A DNA stretch of 64,000 nucleotides from Hirudinaria manillensis (taxonomy: Eukaryota; Annelida; Clitellata; Hirudinida; Hirudinidae): positions 5,785,001 to 5,849,000 of the forward strand of contig CM067526.1 of assembly GCA_034509925.1 (NCBI GenBank), in the 5' to 3' direction. The stretch's first letter is position 1. Every line of letters starts with the position of its first letter. Both the position numbers and the translations under genes were made by a program. Below are positions 12,107 through 24,087 of the stretch, one piece after another. The notes beneath the pieces are model-generated. The model had not been told where the DNA came from. It ran no database searches and worked only from the letters and a program-made list of their open reading frames with translations.

Positions 12107-12441
12107 GAGACGGAAAGGAAATTGAACTAGTGGATCTGCGCACGCCTCGACGGGAAATAATCTCCAGGTGCTCGTGTGCTGGTGTGCGTGCGTGAGCGTG
12201 TGTAGCAATATACTGAATATACTATTTATAAAAAAGAATAAAAGAATGCAACACAATAATAAAATTATGATAAATTAATATTAATTATTAATTATATATT
12301 ACTATTTATTAATTTAATATTTCTTCAAAATTTATTGCCTCATTATTAATATTAAATAATATAATAACGATTAATATCTTGAAATAAAAAAATCTCAAAA
12401 AGTAAATTTTAGTTAAATTTTAAATAATAACAACAACAATA

Positions 12442-12477
<36 letters not shown>

Positions 12478-13182
12478 GCTGTGGTGGTGGTGATGATGAT
12501 GATGATTTTAACAAATAGCAAATGATTTTTAATTGATAAAATCAACGGATTTCCAAAAAAATGTGATTACGAGGTGTTAATAAAATTAATATTATTTAAT
12601 AATTATTATATATATATGGTGTGGTGAATAATTATAATAATAATAATAATAATTTATAATAATAATAATTTACAACATCAACAACAATAATAATAATAAT
12701 TTATAATTTTATGATAATAATAACATAAAAAAACCATAATAGTATACCAACGTTAATAAACATGTTAATTACTAGACACTAGTTAGTAAAATATGAATGG
12801 AAGTGCTAATATTATCTCTATTATTATAATATATTATAATAATATATATTATTATATATGATTACATAATTATTGCACACTCATGTTACTTTGACGTTTT
12901 ACTTGCGACAAATTAATTTTTGTTTTGTTTGACTTAGGATACAATTGTTGTATAACCAAACAAAAACAAATGTATCGATGGATGGATTTCAGAGATGCAT
13001 AGATCCAACGGTCAGGCATTGAATCCATCGCTTTTCCATCAATCCATCCGTCAGTCCATCCACGCATTCATCCTTGGTGTCGAGTGTGGAAGACGGACCA
13101 GATTTGGGGAACTTTTTCAACTTCGAGAAAAATTGAGAGAAAGAAGGAAGGTTGAACGAATAAATCGAGTGAGATGGTGATG
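12107..13182. other. AT-rich spacer with TGA and AAT tracts
   Basis: TGATGA triplets lie at about 12441-12512 and AAT tracts at about 12625-12720. Otherwise AT-rich unique sequence. No gene. Confidence 0.55.
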
Positions 13183-13269
13183 TGGAGGAGGAGGAGGATG
13201 ACGAGGAGGAGGAGGAGGAGAAGGAGGAGGAGGATGACGAGGAGGAGGAGGAAGAGGAGGAGGAGGAGG
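13183..13269. repeat. GGA polypurine tract, mirror-symmetric segments
   Basis: Nearly pure purine GGA/GAA runs on the plus strand. They are interrupted twice by the same GATGACGAG word, which suggests a small internal duplication. The composition could allow triplex (H-DNA) formation. Confidence 0.85.
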
Positions 13270-13621
13270 CAATCATTCGACATCATCATCATGACCATCT
13301 TCATCACTACCACTGCCTAAGGTGCAATTTTTAAATCTTAACAATTTCCGTCTCGTTGCTTGTGTGTGTGTGTGTGTATGTGTGTCCGTTTGTATAACGA
13401 TGTCGAAGAAACTGAGGAGATTCTGACAGAACTGTGAGTCACATCTTGAACCTAGGGTGATGATGATGACGATCACGATGACTGTGATGATGATGATGAT
13501 GATGACTGATAATACTGATAATTTAAATTGTGGCTCGTGATGATGACATTTTATTTGTACCGTTGAACTTAAAACGTTTGTTTCACCTCGGAACTGATGG
13601 AACAGTTCATCTGATTTATTA
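13270..13621. other. Spacer with GT and GAT tracts
   Basis: A GT dinucleotide run at 13361-13384 and GAT triplets at about 13458-13508. No gene. Confidence 0.5.
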
Positions 13622-13917
13622 AGAATATAATATAATATAATATAATATAATATAATATAATATAATATAATATAATATAATATAATATAATATAATATAA
13701 TATAATATAATATAATATAATATAATATAATATAATATAATATAATATAATATAATATAATATAATATAATATAATATAATATAATATAATATAATATAA
13801 TATAATATAATATAATATAATATAATATAATATAATATAATATAATATAATATAATATAATATAATATAATATAATATAATATAATATAATATAATATAA
13901 TATAATATAATATAATA
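13622..13917. repeat. ATAAT pentanucleotide array, about 59 units
   Basis: About 295 bp of ATAAT with no visible interruption until its right edge. It reads as Leu-Tyr-Tyr-Ile on the minus strand and is not coding. Confidence 0.98.
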
Positions 13918-14054
13918 ATGTTAAATAGTAGTAATAGTAGTAATGCTATCAATTGCATATACAATCAAATGTTAGGACAACAGCAACCAACCAAGTTGCC
14001 GAGCAAAGTTTTCCAAACATCACTTCATTCTAACCATAATCCATGACTTAACGT
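13918..14054. other. Short unique spacer
   Basis: Unique sequence; nothing assigned. Confidence 0.4.
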
Positions 14055-14166
14055 CATCGTCGTCATCATGACCATCATCATCGTCGTCGTCGTTGTCGTC
14101 ATCATCGTCATCACCATCATCATCATCATCATCATCGTCGTCGTCATCGTTATCATCATCATCGTA
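14055..14166. repeat. CAT/CGT triplet array
   Basis: CATCATCGT-type triplets, pyrimidine-rich on plus. Confidence 0.85.
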
Positions 14167-14974
14167 GCAGCAGGAGCCCCATCCACTCCAAGGTACAAAT
14201 TATCGTTTATCGTCACCACCATCAATAATCGTTGCCGTCTCTTAAGCCAGAAATACAGCGGAAGGGAGGAGTGAGAGAGTGAGTAAGAAGTGAGAGGAGA
14301 TGACGACGAGGGTGGTGGTGGTGATGATGATTGCAGCGATGATGATTGATTGGGATAAAAAGATCTATTCAACCTCACCAACCAAGTCAATCAATCCAAC
14401 CACCCACTCATTTTTCCCATCCCCAACTACGACTCTATTAATTGAGTGAATCAATCAGTCCATCCTTCCATCTATCCATCCGTTCATACTTCCATTCGCC
14501 CATGCCTCCATCCATCCGTCCGTCCATCCATCCATCCGTCCGTCCATCCATCCAACCGTCCGACTACCCCACATCTATTCATGCACGCACAGTCGACTAT
14601 TCTGAGAAATTCTCCCGATAGTTGCCCGGATGAACGGAAAACCGTAAAAAGATGCCATGTCGACGATCGCATTGATGCCTTCCGTGACACGATGACTATG
14701 ACGATGACGACGACGACGATGTTTGGTGGTGGTGATGACGATGATGATGATGATGTCGATGATGATGATGATGTCGATATCTTACTAATTGTTCACGTAC
14801 GAGTAATGAAATCCTAAGTGTCAAAATAAGTGGTAGAAATTTGAAAAAATAAAAAGGATTTATTTATTAAATGAATGAACAACAACAACAACAACATCAG
14901 CGACAACAACACTCCTAATGTCGTCACCTCACAACGACGACGACAACGAAAATAAAAAAAAAATACGCGAGCTT
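14167..14974. other. Spacer with CATC and GAT tracts
   Basis: CATC/CGTC tetranucleotides lie at about 14505-14560, GAT/GAC triplets at about 14696-14776 and AAC triplets at about 14878-14897. No gene is supported. Confidence 0.5.
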
Positions 14975-15055
14975 CGTCGTGACGTATTACTTCCGGCGAG
15001 CGGAAACGGCGTGCTTCGATACGCGCATGCGTGATTGCCTGGAGAGGGGAAGAGT
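14975..15055. promoter_or_regulatory. Promoter-like island: CRE half-site, ETS and NRF1-type motifs
   Basis: Over about 60 bp the sequence has TGACGTAT, then ACTTCCGGCG (the reverse complement of an ETS core CCGGAAGT), then GCGCATGCGT, which matches the NRF1 palindrome core. CpG-rich composition contrasts with the AT-rich flanks. These motifs together typify bidirectional housekeeping promoters, but I cannot assign a transcript. Confidence 0.45.
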
Positions 15056-15457
15056 TCTTAGACGCTGGGGGAATTAAAAGGTTTACGGGTGATGAAGATG
15101 AAGACGACGACGACGACGATGTTGTTGATGTTGATGATGATGATGATGGTGGAGATGGTGATGGTAATGATGATGATGATGACAATGACGACGACGACGA
15201 AGACGATAATGATGATTCCAGTTAAAGTGACTTCGATAGAAAGTTGTTCTATTAACTCATCCAGTGACATCGTTATCATCATCGTCATCGTCGTCGTCGT
15301 CGTCATCGTCAATCCACAATAAATGTTGTGCCAGAATGGTGACATGGACTATGATAAATTGCAATACAGGTTTAAAGAGCACCACGTCATCAACCCTTCA
15401 GTCACCAACTTTTTTTTATCATAATCATCGTCGTCGTCATCGTCATCATAATCATCG

Positions 15458-15492
<35 letters not shown>

Positions 15493-15500
15493 CTCAGCTT
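15056..15500. repeat. Two GAT and CGT/CAT triplet tracts in opposite orientation
   Basis: A GATGAC-rich tract at about 15088-15215 is followed by CATCGTCGT-rich tracts at about 15267-15312 and 15420-15494. The pair could pair in part as an inverted repeat. Poly-Asp and poly-Ser frames here are not genes. Confidence 0.75.
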
Positions 15501-16346
15501 TATATTAGCAATATCCAGGTAGCATCTAAGTATGCCCTTAAGCTGTTATTGACCGCTGATTGAATGATGATGATGATGATGACGACGACGATTGTCGTGG
15601 TGCTTGCCATGAAGACATTCAGTCTCGCTGTTGTTGTTATTGTTGTCGATGTTGTTGTTGTTGTTGACGCTGTTGTTGAATTCTTATCTAAACTCTTAAA
15701 TAGTATTGAATTGTATTTTGAATTTGATTATTTTGAATTGGAAACAACCGAAAAAACACAAAAAAAACACCACTTCTCCTTGACTCGTCTGCTTGGCTCG
15801 TTGTTAATGACGACGCAATCTTCGCCTCTCATTCCCTGACCTCCCGCGTCCTTGAACTCTGACACGAATTTAATAAACACTTGAACTTTGACCCGGACTG
15901 TCCCTTGCATCATTCATGGAGGCTTTGTGTCACGCTACAAAAGCTTTCATCAGCCTCGTCATCGTCACTTTCTACTCACTGTCCCTACTGGTCATCGGTG
16001 CGCTCGTCGTCATCATCATCATCGTCATCATCGCCGTCGTCGTCATCGTCGCCATTGACAACGGCCATGGAGGCTTTATGCAAGTATAGCTTACCCAATT
16101 ATTACTACTATGGTCTAGATGATGATCATCAGCATAGCCACCGTCGTCATGAATGATTATTATCATCACCCTCATCGTACTCATCATCGTCATCGTCATC
16201 GTCACAAATGTTTGTTCTCGTCCCCAGCAGCTCCACACCCTTCCAGTTTGCAAAGGCAGCAGCAACAACGACACGATGGCAAGAAATGACGATGACTAAG
16301 GAGAAGAAAAAGAAGAAGAAGAAGACGACGATGATGATGATGATGG

Positions 16347-16377
<31 letters not shown>

Positions 16378-16395
16378 GGAGGTGATGGTGAGTAC
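15501..16395. other. Spacer with several triplet tracts
   Basis: GAT/GAC triplets at about 15563-15592, TTG triplets at about 15632-15678, CGT/CAT at about 16003-16060 and 16163-16205, and AAG/GAT purine-rich at about 16298-16385. No supported gene. Confidence 0.5.
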
Positions 16396-16580
16396 GAGAA
16401 GGAAGGCGAAGAGAAGATGGCGGCGGCGATGATGATGATGATCCCGCGGCAAACAGTATGGCCGCCTGGGGAAGCGGAGCGATGATAACGACGGAGACGG
16501 CGATCACTTCCGGTCACGTGATAGGACAGCTCCGCAATAAAACGACGACGCTCTAATGCGTTCGCCCGCAGTGGGTCGCC
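16396..16580. promoter_or_regulatory. Promoter-like island: YY1-like, ETS and E-box motifs
   Basis: AAGATGGCGGCGG at about 16414-16426 resembles a YY1 initiator element. CACTTCCGGTCACGTGAT at about 16505-16522 fuses an ETS core with a CACGTG box. The region is GC-rich. No exon can be tied to it. Confidence 0.4.
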
Positions 16581-16799
16581 GGGAGAGAAATACGAGTTTG
16601 TGTCTCCACCGTGTGTGTATCCCGGTCACGTTCTTTGTATCCCATAGAATTTCTATCCCATGGAAGTTGCATCCCATAGAATTTCTATCCCACGTTGCAT
16701 CCTTACGTACGGCGTGTTCCATGTATCCTTGTCTGGTCAGCGTTTCCTACACTTTCCATGCATGATATGGGATACATATCATGTTGTTCTTGTAAGAGG
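16581..16799. repeat. Short tandem repeat around ATCCCATAGAATTTCTATCC
   Basis: At about 16638-16700 a unit of roughly 35 bp, carrying CCCATAGAATTTCTATCCCA, occurs twice. TATCCCAT words recur on both sides. The local reading frame at 16556-16765 shows no domain. Confidence 0.55.
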
Positions 16800-17315
16800 C
16801 AGTAGGACTATGATATACCGTGGTTTCCACTGAAACATTTGGAAATGGATGTAAGGAAGGAGTGAATTATGCATGGATTAGATTAATTTTTTTAGTTGTT
16901 TTACTTGGAACTTTTTTTTTACCTTCAGGTCATCACAGCCGCTGTCACCATCATCATCGTCGTCGTCATCATCATAATCTTCATCGTCGTCGTCCTCAAA
17001 AGACGAAGCCTGCGAGGATGACGGCGGGAAAGACTCATAGGTCGCCGATGATGATAAATTTTTTTCCGGTTGTGACTTTGTCGTTCCGCTTCGCTGATTT
17101 CAACTCGAGCGTCAACGAAGTAAAGTTCGCCTACGATGACGACGGTGATGATGATGATGGTGATGATGATGATAATGATGATGACGATAATGATGTTTAT
17201 GACGACGATGTCAACAACACCACTCTTAATAATAGTGATATCAAAGTGATGAGATAGTTATAGATATTAAAGTTTGAATCACGAGATGATTATTTAATAA
17301 ACTAATTAATTAATA
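16800..17315. other. Spacer with CAT/CGT and GAT triplet tracts
   Basis: Triplet tracts at about 16945-16996 and 17133-17212. No gene supported. Confidence 0.45.
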
Positions 17316-17579
17316 TTATTTGACCACGCGCACATTAATCCAATCAGAACTTGGGTGGTCATAACCATGCCATTCCATGGAATCAACTGTAAACAGCATG
17401 GATATCCTCAATTGTGACACAACGGATTGCATCCAAAGTACATCCTGTCCTCCTTCCACGTATCCGTCCGCTGACAACCGTCCCTGTATTCCTCCTTTTC
17501 CCGTCCATTCTTCATCTGGAGGGATGATGTTCAGTGGATCGTGGAGACCACGTGGCACGGACATGTTATGCATGATCAT
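17316..17579 (-). CDS. Hypothetical ORF, 87 codons, not recognised
   Basis: A non-repetitive frame of balanced composition on the minus strand, unlike the microsatellite frames around it. It starts with Met-Ile-Met-His-Asn-Met and contains a Pro-Pro-Asp-Glu-Glu-Trp stretch and several Gly and Trp residues. I recognise no domain. A perfect CRE octamer (17590-17597) lies 11 bp upstream of its first ATG. The opposite strand is also partly open, as can happen by chance in GC-richer DNA. It may be an unspliced piece of a larger gene, a lineage-specific small protein, or nothing. Confidence 0.2.
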   Translation of the reverse strand: MIMHNMSVPRGLHDPLNIIPPDEEWTGKGGIQGRLSADGYVEGGQDVLWMQSVVSQLRISMLFTVDSMEWHGYDHPSSDWINVRVVK

Positions 17580-17984
17580 TAACGAATGATGACGTCATAT
17601 GGATGCTCATTCTTCTTCTTCTTTCATTCATCTTCGCCTTATCACCTCCTTTTACATCCTCGTAATCATGATCGTAATCAACACCATCACCACCACCATC
17701 ATCATCATCACCAGCAGCAACAACACCAACATCATCTACGTCGTCGTCATCACCAATCTCGATGTCACCTCTTACCATATTTCTCCCAACCACTGCTTTG
17801 CCTACGCACTCGTATATTCTTTCTTTGTTTTTCACTTCATTGTTTCTTGCCTTTCCGCCCTATTATCGTCCTACGCGGGAAAAAATTAAAGAAGTGAAAA
17901 AGTCGGCTCGACAGCGCCAAAGACACAAAGGCTCAACAACTGGAATATCCAGGTGCGCGTGTTCTCTATAATCACACGCACGTA
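17580..17984. other. Spacer with CAT/ACC triplet tract
   Basis: A perfect CRE octamer at 17590-17597 and ATCACC/CATCAT triplets at about 17680-17758. No gene. Confidence 0.45.
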
Positions 17985-18115
17985 CCGCGTACCTAATCAC
18001 GTACGTTCACCGACAGCACACAGGTTACGTTACAGGTTACGTGAGTATACGCACGTATACGCACGTATACTTGCACGTACTTGCTTATGTGCAAGTATAC
18101 GTGTATACCAGTACG
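17985..18115. repeat. Palindrome-rich ACGTAC/GTATAC block with a perfect 15-bp hairpin
   Basis: Words such as CACGTAC, GTTACGT and GTATACGCAC repeat through the block. Positions 18062-18076 (CACGTATACTTGCAC) and 18089-18103 (GTGCAAGTATACGTG) are exact reverse complements separated by a 12-nt loop. Confidence 0.85.
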
Positions 18116-18310
18116 GGAGAACATTTCGCCAAAAAATAGTCTAAAAAATGCTGCCCGCAGGAGATGGAGAGAATGAAGGAGCAAAAACGGAGGAGAAAAG
18201 GGGAGGAGTTGACGTGGGGTGGTGGTGGTGGGAGATGGTGACGTGGGAGGGTGGGTAGGTGGGAGATGGTGACGTGGGAGGGTGGGTAGGTGGGAGATGG
18301 TGACGTCCCC
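18116..18310. repeat. Minisatellite, about 38-bp unit (GGGAGATGGTGACGTGGGAG)
   Basis: From about 18210 to 18307 a unit with GGGAGATGGTGACGTGGGAG and GGTGGGTAGGT occurs about 2.5 times. The positions before it are unique. Confidence 0.75.
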
Positions 18311-18499
18311 GTGGAGAGAGGAGATCCTGTTTCCTACCATTCTTCTGAGCGAATGCCTCCCTGAATAATTGAGTGAGAGCTCCGTGTTGTGTGTTCCTCC
18401 GAATTTATTATAATTATTATAGTTATTAAAAATTGTTATTATTATTATTATAATTTTCAGATTTATAATCCGGGCAAATTATTATACCAAATGCTACGT

Positions 18500-18503
<4 letters not shown>
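18311..18503. other. AT-rich spacer before the AAT array
   Basis: Short ATT runs at about 18405-18455. No gene. Confidence 0.4.
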
Positions 18504-18532
<29 letters not shown>

Positions 18533-18540
18533 CCATGATC

Positions 18541-18617
<77 letters not shown>
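18504..18617. repeat. AAT trinucleotide array
   Basis: Two AAT blocks split by a CCATGATC word near 18531-18540. On the minus strand this is an ATT tract following the sequence annotated at 18618-18740. Confidence 0.95.
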
Positions 18618-18618
<1 letters not shown>

Positions 18619-18740
18619 CCTAACATTATTAAAGTGGCATATGTCCGAAAAGGGCTCGAAGGCCACTGTGCCGTTGGGGTTAAATTTCCCCGAAGAAAAA
18701 GGTCTTCAGGGTGTTGAACCCGTTTGGCATGATTTGGTGC
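18618..18740 (-). mobile_element. Possible 3' end of a retroelement with ATT tail
   Basis: Read on the minus strand, about 120 bp of unique, GC-balanced sequence runs straight into the long ATT tract. That layout is common for non-LTR elements with simple-repeat tails. No reverse transcriptase motif is visible, so this rests on layout only. Confidence 0.25.
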
Positions 18741-19445
18741 TGGGTGCAGTTTGTTTGAAATCTTGTGTAAATACGTAAAATGTAATACAAGTATTTACTG
18801 CTATTAATAACTACTGATATTAATTTTATAAATGTTAAATTACAACATTTATCCTATAAAAAACCTCTTTATATGCACAAAAACCCAAAAAAAAACACTT
18901 TTAAATTGACTTGTTTCTTCAACTTGTGCAGCTGTAAAGAAGCTTCTACGTGAACCTTACTTCCTTAAAGTTATGTTTCTTTGTAGAGCGAGTGACATAA
19001 TATTAGTTATACTTGTATATATTAATTTATAAAACCTTTGATGAAATATAATTTATGTTATGTTTGAATTATTAATAAATTAATTTATATTATTACAGAT
19101 TTAAACGGACAGATTTGTTGCAACAGATGACATCATCACGGCTTAAAGCCTACAACTGACATTAAATTACTGAGAATATATTTTCATGTATTATTATTAA
19201 TATTATTTATTTATTATTATTATTTTTATTATTATATATAATTTTATTTATGTACTTAAACCTGTGGTGACAAACAGACAACAAAATGGCACGAAATATC
19301 GTTACTTCAAACATTTGAACGAGACATTCAGATTGATTGGTTGACGTTGAAGCACGGGTTGAAACTTCAATCAGACTTTCTCTGAATTCAAGAAACATCC
19401 GATGCTCGGTTTGTATGGCCCTGGAATGGTTTTGTTGGTTGTGAT
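18741..19445. other. AT-rich unique spacer
   Basis: I see no gene. The right part (19085-19400) is less AT-rich and might be a repeat fragment, but it has no diagnostic motif. Confidence 0.4.
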
Positions 19446-19528
19446 TGTGAGATGGTGATTGAAAATTGATTTATTGTGAGGTGGTGATTGAAAATTGATT
19501 TGTTGTGAGGTGGTGATTGAACAAAAGT
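19446..19528. repeat. 29-bp minisatellite, about 2.8 copies
   Basis: The unit is built on TGTGAGGTGGTGATTGAAAA followed by TTGATTT. Copies differ at one or two positions. Confidence 0.85.
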
Positions 19529-21311
19529 TGAAAATCGAACTGCAAACTCGGCATAATGTTTTCAGTCCTTAAAAAGACATGATTTTTACTTTTATCGTGA
19601 TATTTTAAGGCTTGGAAAAGATCGTGAATTTTGAAAATTTATCCATTCGAATGTTCAAAAGTTTCTCTCGTCCACAAAATTTCCGAAAGAAAAAAAAAAT
19701 TTAATATGTAATTTAAAATATTACGTAACATCGCCACATTTCTCATCGCAACCACTCATAATCATCACCCTCGTTTTTCTCCTTTCACTCAACCATTCAG
19801 ACCGACAGACACTCGTTCACCACCCACTCACTCACTCCCTCCGAAATGCACTCCGTTGCACTCAACTGCACTCGCACTTGACTCTCCGCCACCCGCGGAG
19901 GAAAAAAAATCCTTCCTCTCCGAGCCTTACGTCTGCGGTTCTAATTCGTTACAGCAGATAATGGCTCTGACGTAGCACCCGCAATCTCGGCTGTTCTTTG
20001 TCGTGATGTTCGTGCGTTTGTCTGGTGAGTGAATGAGTGAATGGGTTGGTACGCGAGTGACTGAGTATGTGGGTGATTGGTGGATGAGTGAGTGGTTGAA
20101 TGATTGAGTGAGTAGCTGTGAATGAGTGAGTGAGTAACTTTCGATAGTAATTAAAAGAATCTGAGGCCGAATCAGCCTTTTCCTCAAGCAGTCAATATAC
20201 CCGGGCATCAATTCCCCTTCGCTTCTGTACTCATCTGCAATCAATCCTTCTACTCACCCAATCAATCAACCCATCCACCCAATCATTCCATCGATCCACC
20301 CAACGAGATTCCCCCCCCCCACTCACCGTTCCGGGGCGTTCACTGGAGCACGCGACGATGAAAATGACGGACGCGCGCAGAGTGGAGTGGAAGAGAAAGA
20401 GAGGAAGACGACGACGATGAGGAAGGGAAGGAAAAGTAAGATGGATGGAATGGCGACCGGACGGACGGAGGAGTTAAAGAAAAGCCGAGTGATGGAAGGA
20501 ACGGAGGACGAAGACTGCCTTGTTGGGTGGCTGCTGAGTGGTTAGCTGGACGGGACATACATTTTCGCCCAACTTTCACCCACTCCATCAATCCTTCACC
20601 AAATGAATGTTCCTGCAGCATGTCTTTACGACCTACCTTCTCCTTCACCAGCGAAATTTTTCCTTCAGTCACTCCCTTTCTATTGCCACCATTTCTTCCA
20701 TTCACTCATTCATTCACCGATTCATTCATTGATTCATTCACTGATTCACTCATTCATTCAATCACTTCCTTGCTTCTTCGAACAGGTAAAGGAAAGGCCT
20801 CAGGTAATGTTAAAGCGTTTTATTTCTTATCAACTTTTCATTTGAATAAATAAATATATTAATTTAATATATTACAATATTATTTATAATATATTATTTA
20901 TATTTATATATATTTATCTAGCAATATCATTAATAATGCTGTTGCAGACATGTTGTTGAAGTTGATACCATTAAAAGATATTAAAATCATTCAGAATTCT
21001 TTAACCCATAACTCAATTGAAATGAAAATTCAGCCATTTTCCATCCACCCACCGACCATTGCTATTCATTCATCCACTACTCCATCCAGCCATCCAATCA
21101 TCCACTACACCATCCAACCATTCATTCATCCACTGCACCATCCAACCATCCGGCAAATCTGCTGATTCCGAGCCAAATTGCACCACCTGGCATGAGGGAC
21201 AAATCTTGGCATTGTACTGGTCTTCAGTTGTAGTTCAACTTAAAATTCCTCAATTCCTGGTGGTGTCTCATTTATTCATTCATTCAGGTATCCCTCTATC
21301 CAGTATTAAGA
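19529..21311. other. Spacer with degenerate GTGA/ATTC tetranucleotides
   Basis: GAGTGAATGA-type repeats at about 20022-20135, ATTCATTC words at about 20700-20765 and CATCCA words at about 21040-21150. A run of ten C's lies near 20312. No gene is supported. Confidence 0.5.
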
Positions 21312-22204
<893 letters not shown>

Positions 22205-22320
22205 CAAGAAAACGTGACCTTGAACAATAATGACGTCAAAAGATGGCACATCATCGAAGATGGCGGTAACGATGACGTAATGATGACGTAATTGTTGAGC
22301 AACATTTGCCGCTGGTCAGC
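22205..22320. promoter_or_regulatory. CRE cluster with YY1-like motif
   Basis: TGACGTCA at 22231-22238, AAGATGGCGGTAAC at about 22258-22271, then two TGACGTAA elements within 25 bp. Layout resembles the 10.7-kb island. Confidence 0.35.
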
Positions 22321-23029
22321 TGATCATTCGATTACTCTAAAACATTGTGTTAAAATCTTTGAATATTCATTAATTGGGAGGGGTTGGAGTTGAATATTAA
22401 TTGGCCTTCACCAACCTGGATCAATATGCCAAATATGAATTGATTTTCGTACAAAGCCTAGGAGAAGCTATGGTTAATAGTTAATAATAGTTTTCTAACT
22501 GGACACGGATCATTATACTAATACCAACGATTAATTCAAACCTCATTAAATAAATTTTGGAGCAGAAACTCGTGAGAGACCTTTAGAGGACATTTTGCAC
22601 ATATACTTATCCAAAAAGTGAACGATTACTTGGGATTTAAGGGTAATTTACTAATTAATAGCATTAACAGAATCATTCACTTACTAACATAACCTAACGA
22701 ATTACAAGTGAATTTTATACCATGATAATTCCCGGAGAATTGAAAGTTCAATCAGGGCCCTGCCAAATTTGTGCGGATACCTCTAAAAACTTTGACCATA
22801 AATTGCGTAATACTTTAATACATCGACAGGTGCACAAATCAACCGTCTATTAAATGTCTTAAACGGACCAAATATTTACCTTCTCCCGGTCACCAGAATG
22901 TTTCATTCATATTTTTGAGATCACGAGACATACCCCCCTTAAAACAGCTAGTGATATGCCCATATATTTCACTTGATTTAGACATCCAGTCGGTCTCAAG
23001 ATTCCTTCGGTACGTCTTTCCTTTTCCTC
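22321..23029. other. Unique AT-rich sequence
   Basis: No gene or repeat seen. Confidence 0.4.
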
Positions 23030-23150
23030 TTATCTTCTCGGCCAATAGGCAGCTTTTCAGACATCGACGTCATCCTAACCTCTGACCTGTCGTGGCGAGG
23101 TGGGTCCTGACCTATTTAAGCCAGCGTCGAATTACGGGCGGTCACGTGAC
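23030..23150 (+). promoter_or_regulatory. Possible TATA-containing promoter with CCAAT, CRE and palindromic E-box
   Basis: GCCAATAGG at about 23041, CGACGTCAT at about 23066-23074, TATTTAAG at 23113-23120, then GGTCACGTGAC about 20 bp downstream. Order and spacing would fit a plus-strand start near 23145. No exon is visible before EIF3B, which starts 940 bp further on. Confidence 0.35.
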
Positions 23151-24087
23151 TATGATGAGAAAATAACTCAACGCTTCTGCTGTTCAAAACGCTCGAGGTT
23201 AGTATGATCACAAAAAATGTGCATCGCTCCGGTTGGACATGGACATCTGGTCACACTTGTTTGTCGTGCCACGTGTATGCAAGAACGCCCAACCGTCCAA
23301 ATTTCTTTTCCACGATGTTGTTGACCTCCTTTAGTGTCTTTGTCAGACACCGTAAACTTTAAAAATTGACCCTAACCTCAGTTCAATGAGATATTCAAAG
23401 TGTGAGGATGTTTTTTTTTATCGTTTTGTTAGTCTCTGTTTTAATCTGAGTCCAATATAGTCAGATATAGTCACTAAGTCCTTACTCCAATTTTATCGAA
23501 ATTCCAGAATATTCAAAGTGCTTAATCTGTATTTAATTGATAATAGGACCGACAAAAAGCTATGTCACGGTTAAAATAATTTTAACTACAATCATAATAA
23601 TAGAGATAATAATAATAATAAATTCACATTAAAACCGTATATTTTAAACTAAAATCAAAATTCCGCATAAAATCACATTCCATTTTAATATTCAATCTTC
23701 ATTTTGGCGAGTTTATATTCGCATTAATCAAGACAGAATCAAAGTTTGTAATTTGTATTTTTGGCTTAATATTCTAGCTACAGTTAATATATTTTTTAAA
23801 ATTAAAAATGGTTCAATTTTTTTTCTCAAATTAAAATTTGAAATGTTCATTTTCGTTCCAGACATAACTTGCAATTTGTGAAAGTGATCAAATGAGAATA
23901 TTTAAAAATTGTAAAATAATAAAATTAATAATTTGCAAGAATATATTTTATAAATTTATGTTTCAAAATTATGGTCATAAAGTATTGAATATTTTTGCAA
24001 TGTAAACGTCTATATTCTCTTGGTGCCTTTCTTCCGATGGACTGCTAATAATTATCGCCTGCCTTTAGTTTTAACAAATTTAAAGAA
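23151..24087. other. AT-rich region upstream of EIF3B
   Basis: Mostly AT-rich unique sequence; it should contain the EIF3B promoter and 5' UTR. I see no other gene. The frame at 23168-23350 on minus shows no domain. Confidence 0.45.

Noticed and set aside
13569-13964. Leu-Tyr-Tyr-Ile repeat protein
   Set aside because: Translation of the ATAAT array.
23168-23350. Possible coding fragment resembling a short-chain dehydrogenase (VEKKFGRL)
   Set aside because: The resemblance covers about ten residues in one frame, which stops soon after; no other motif follows.
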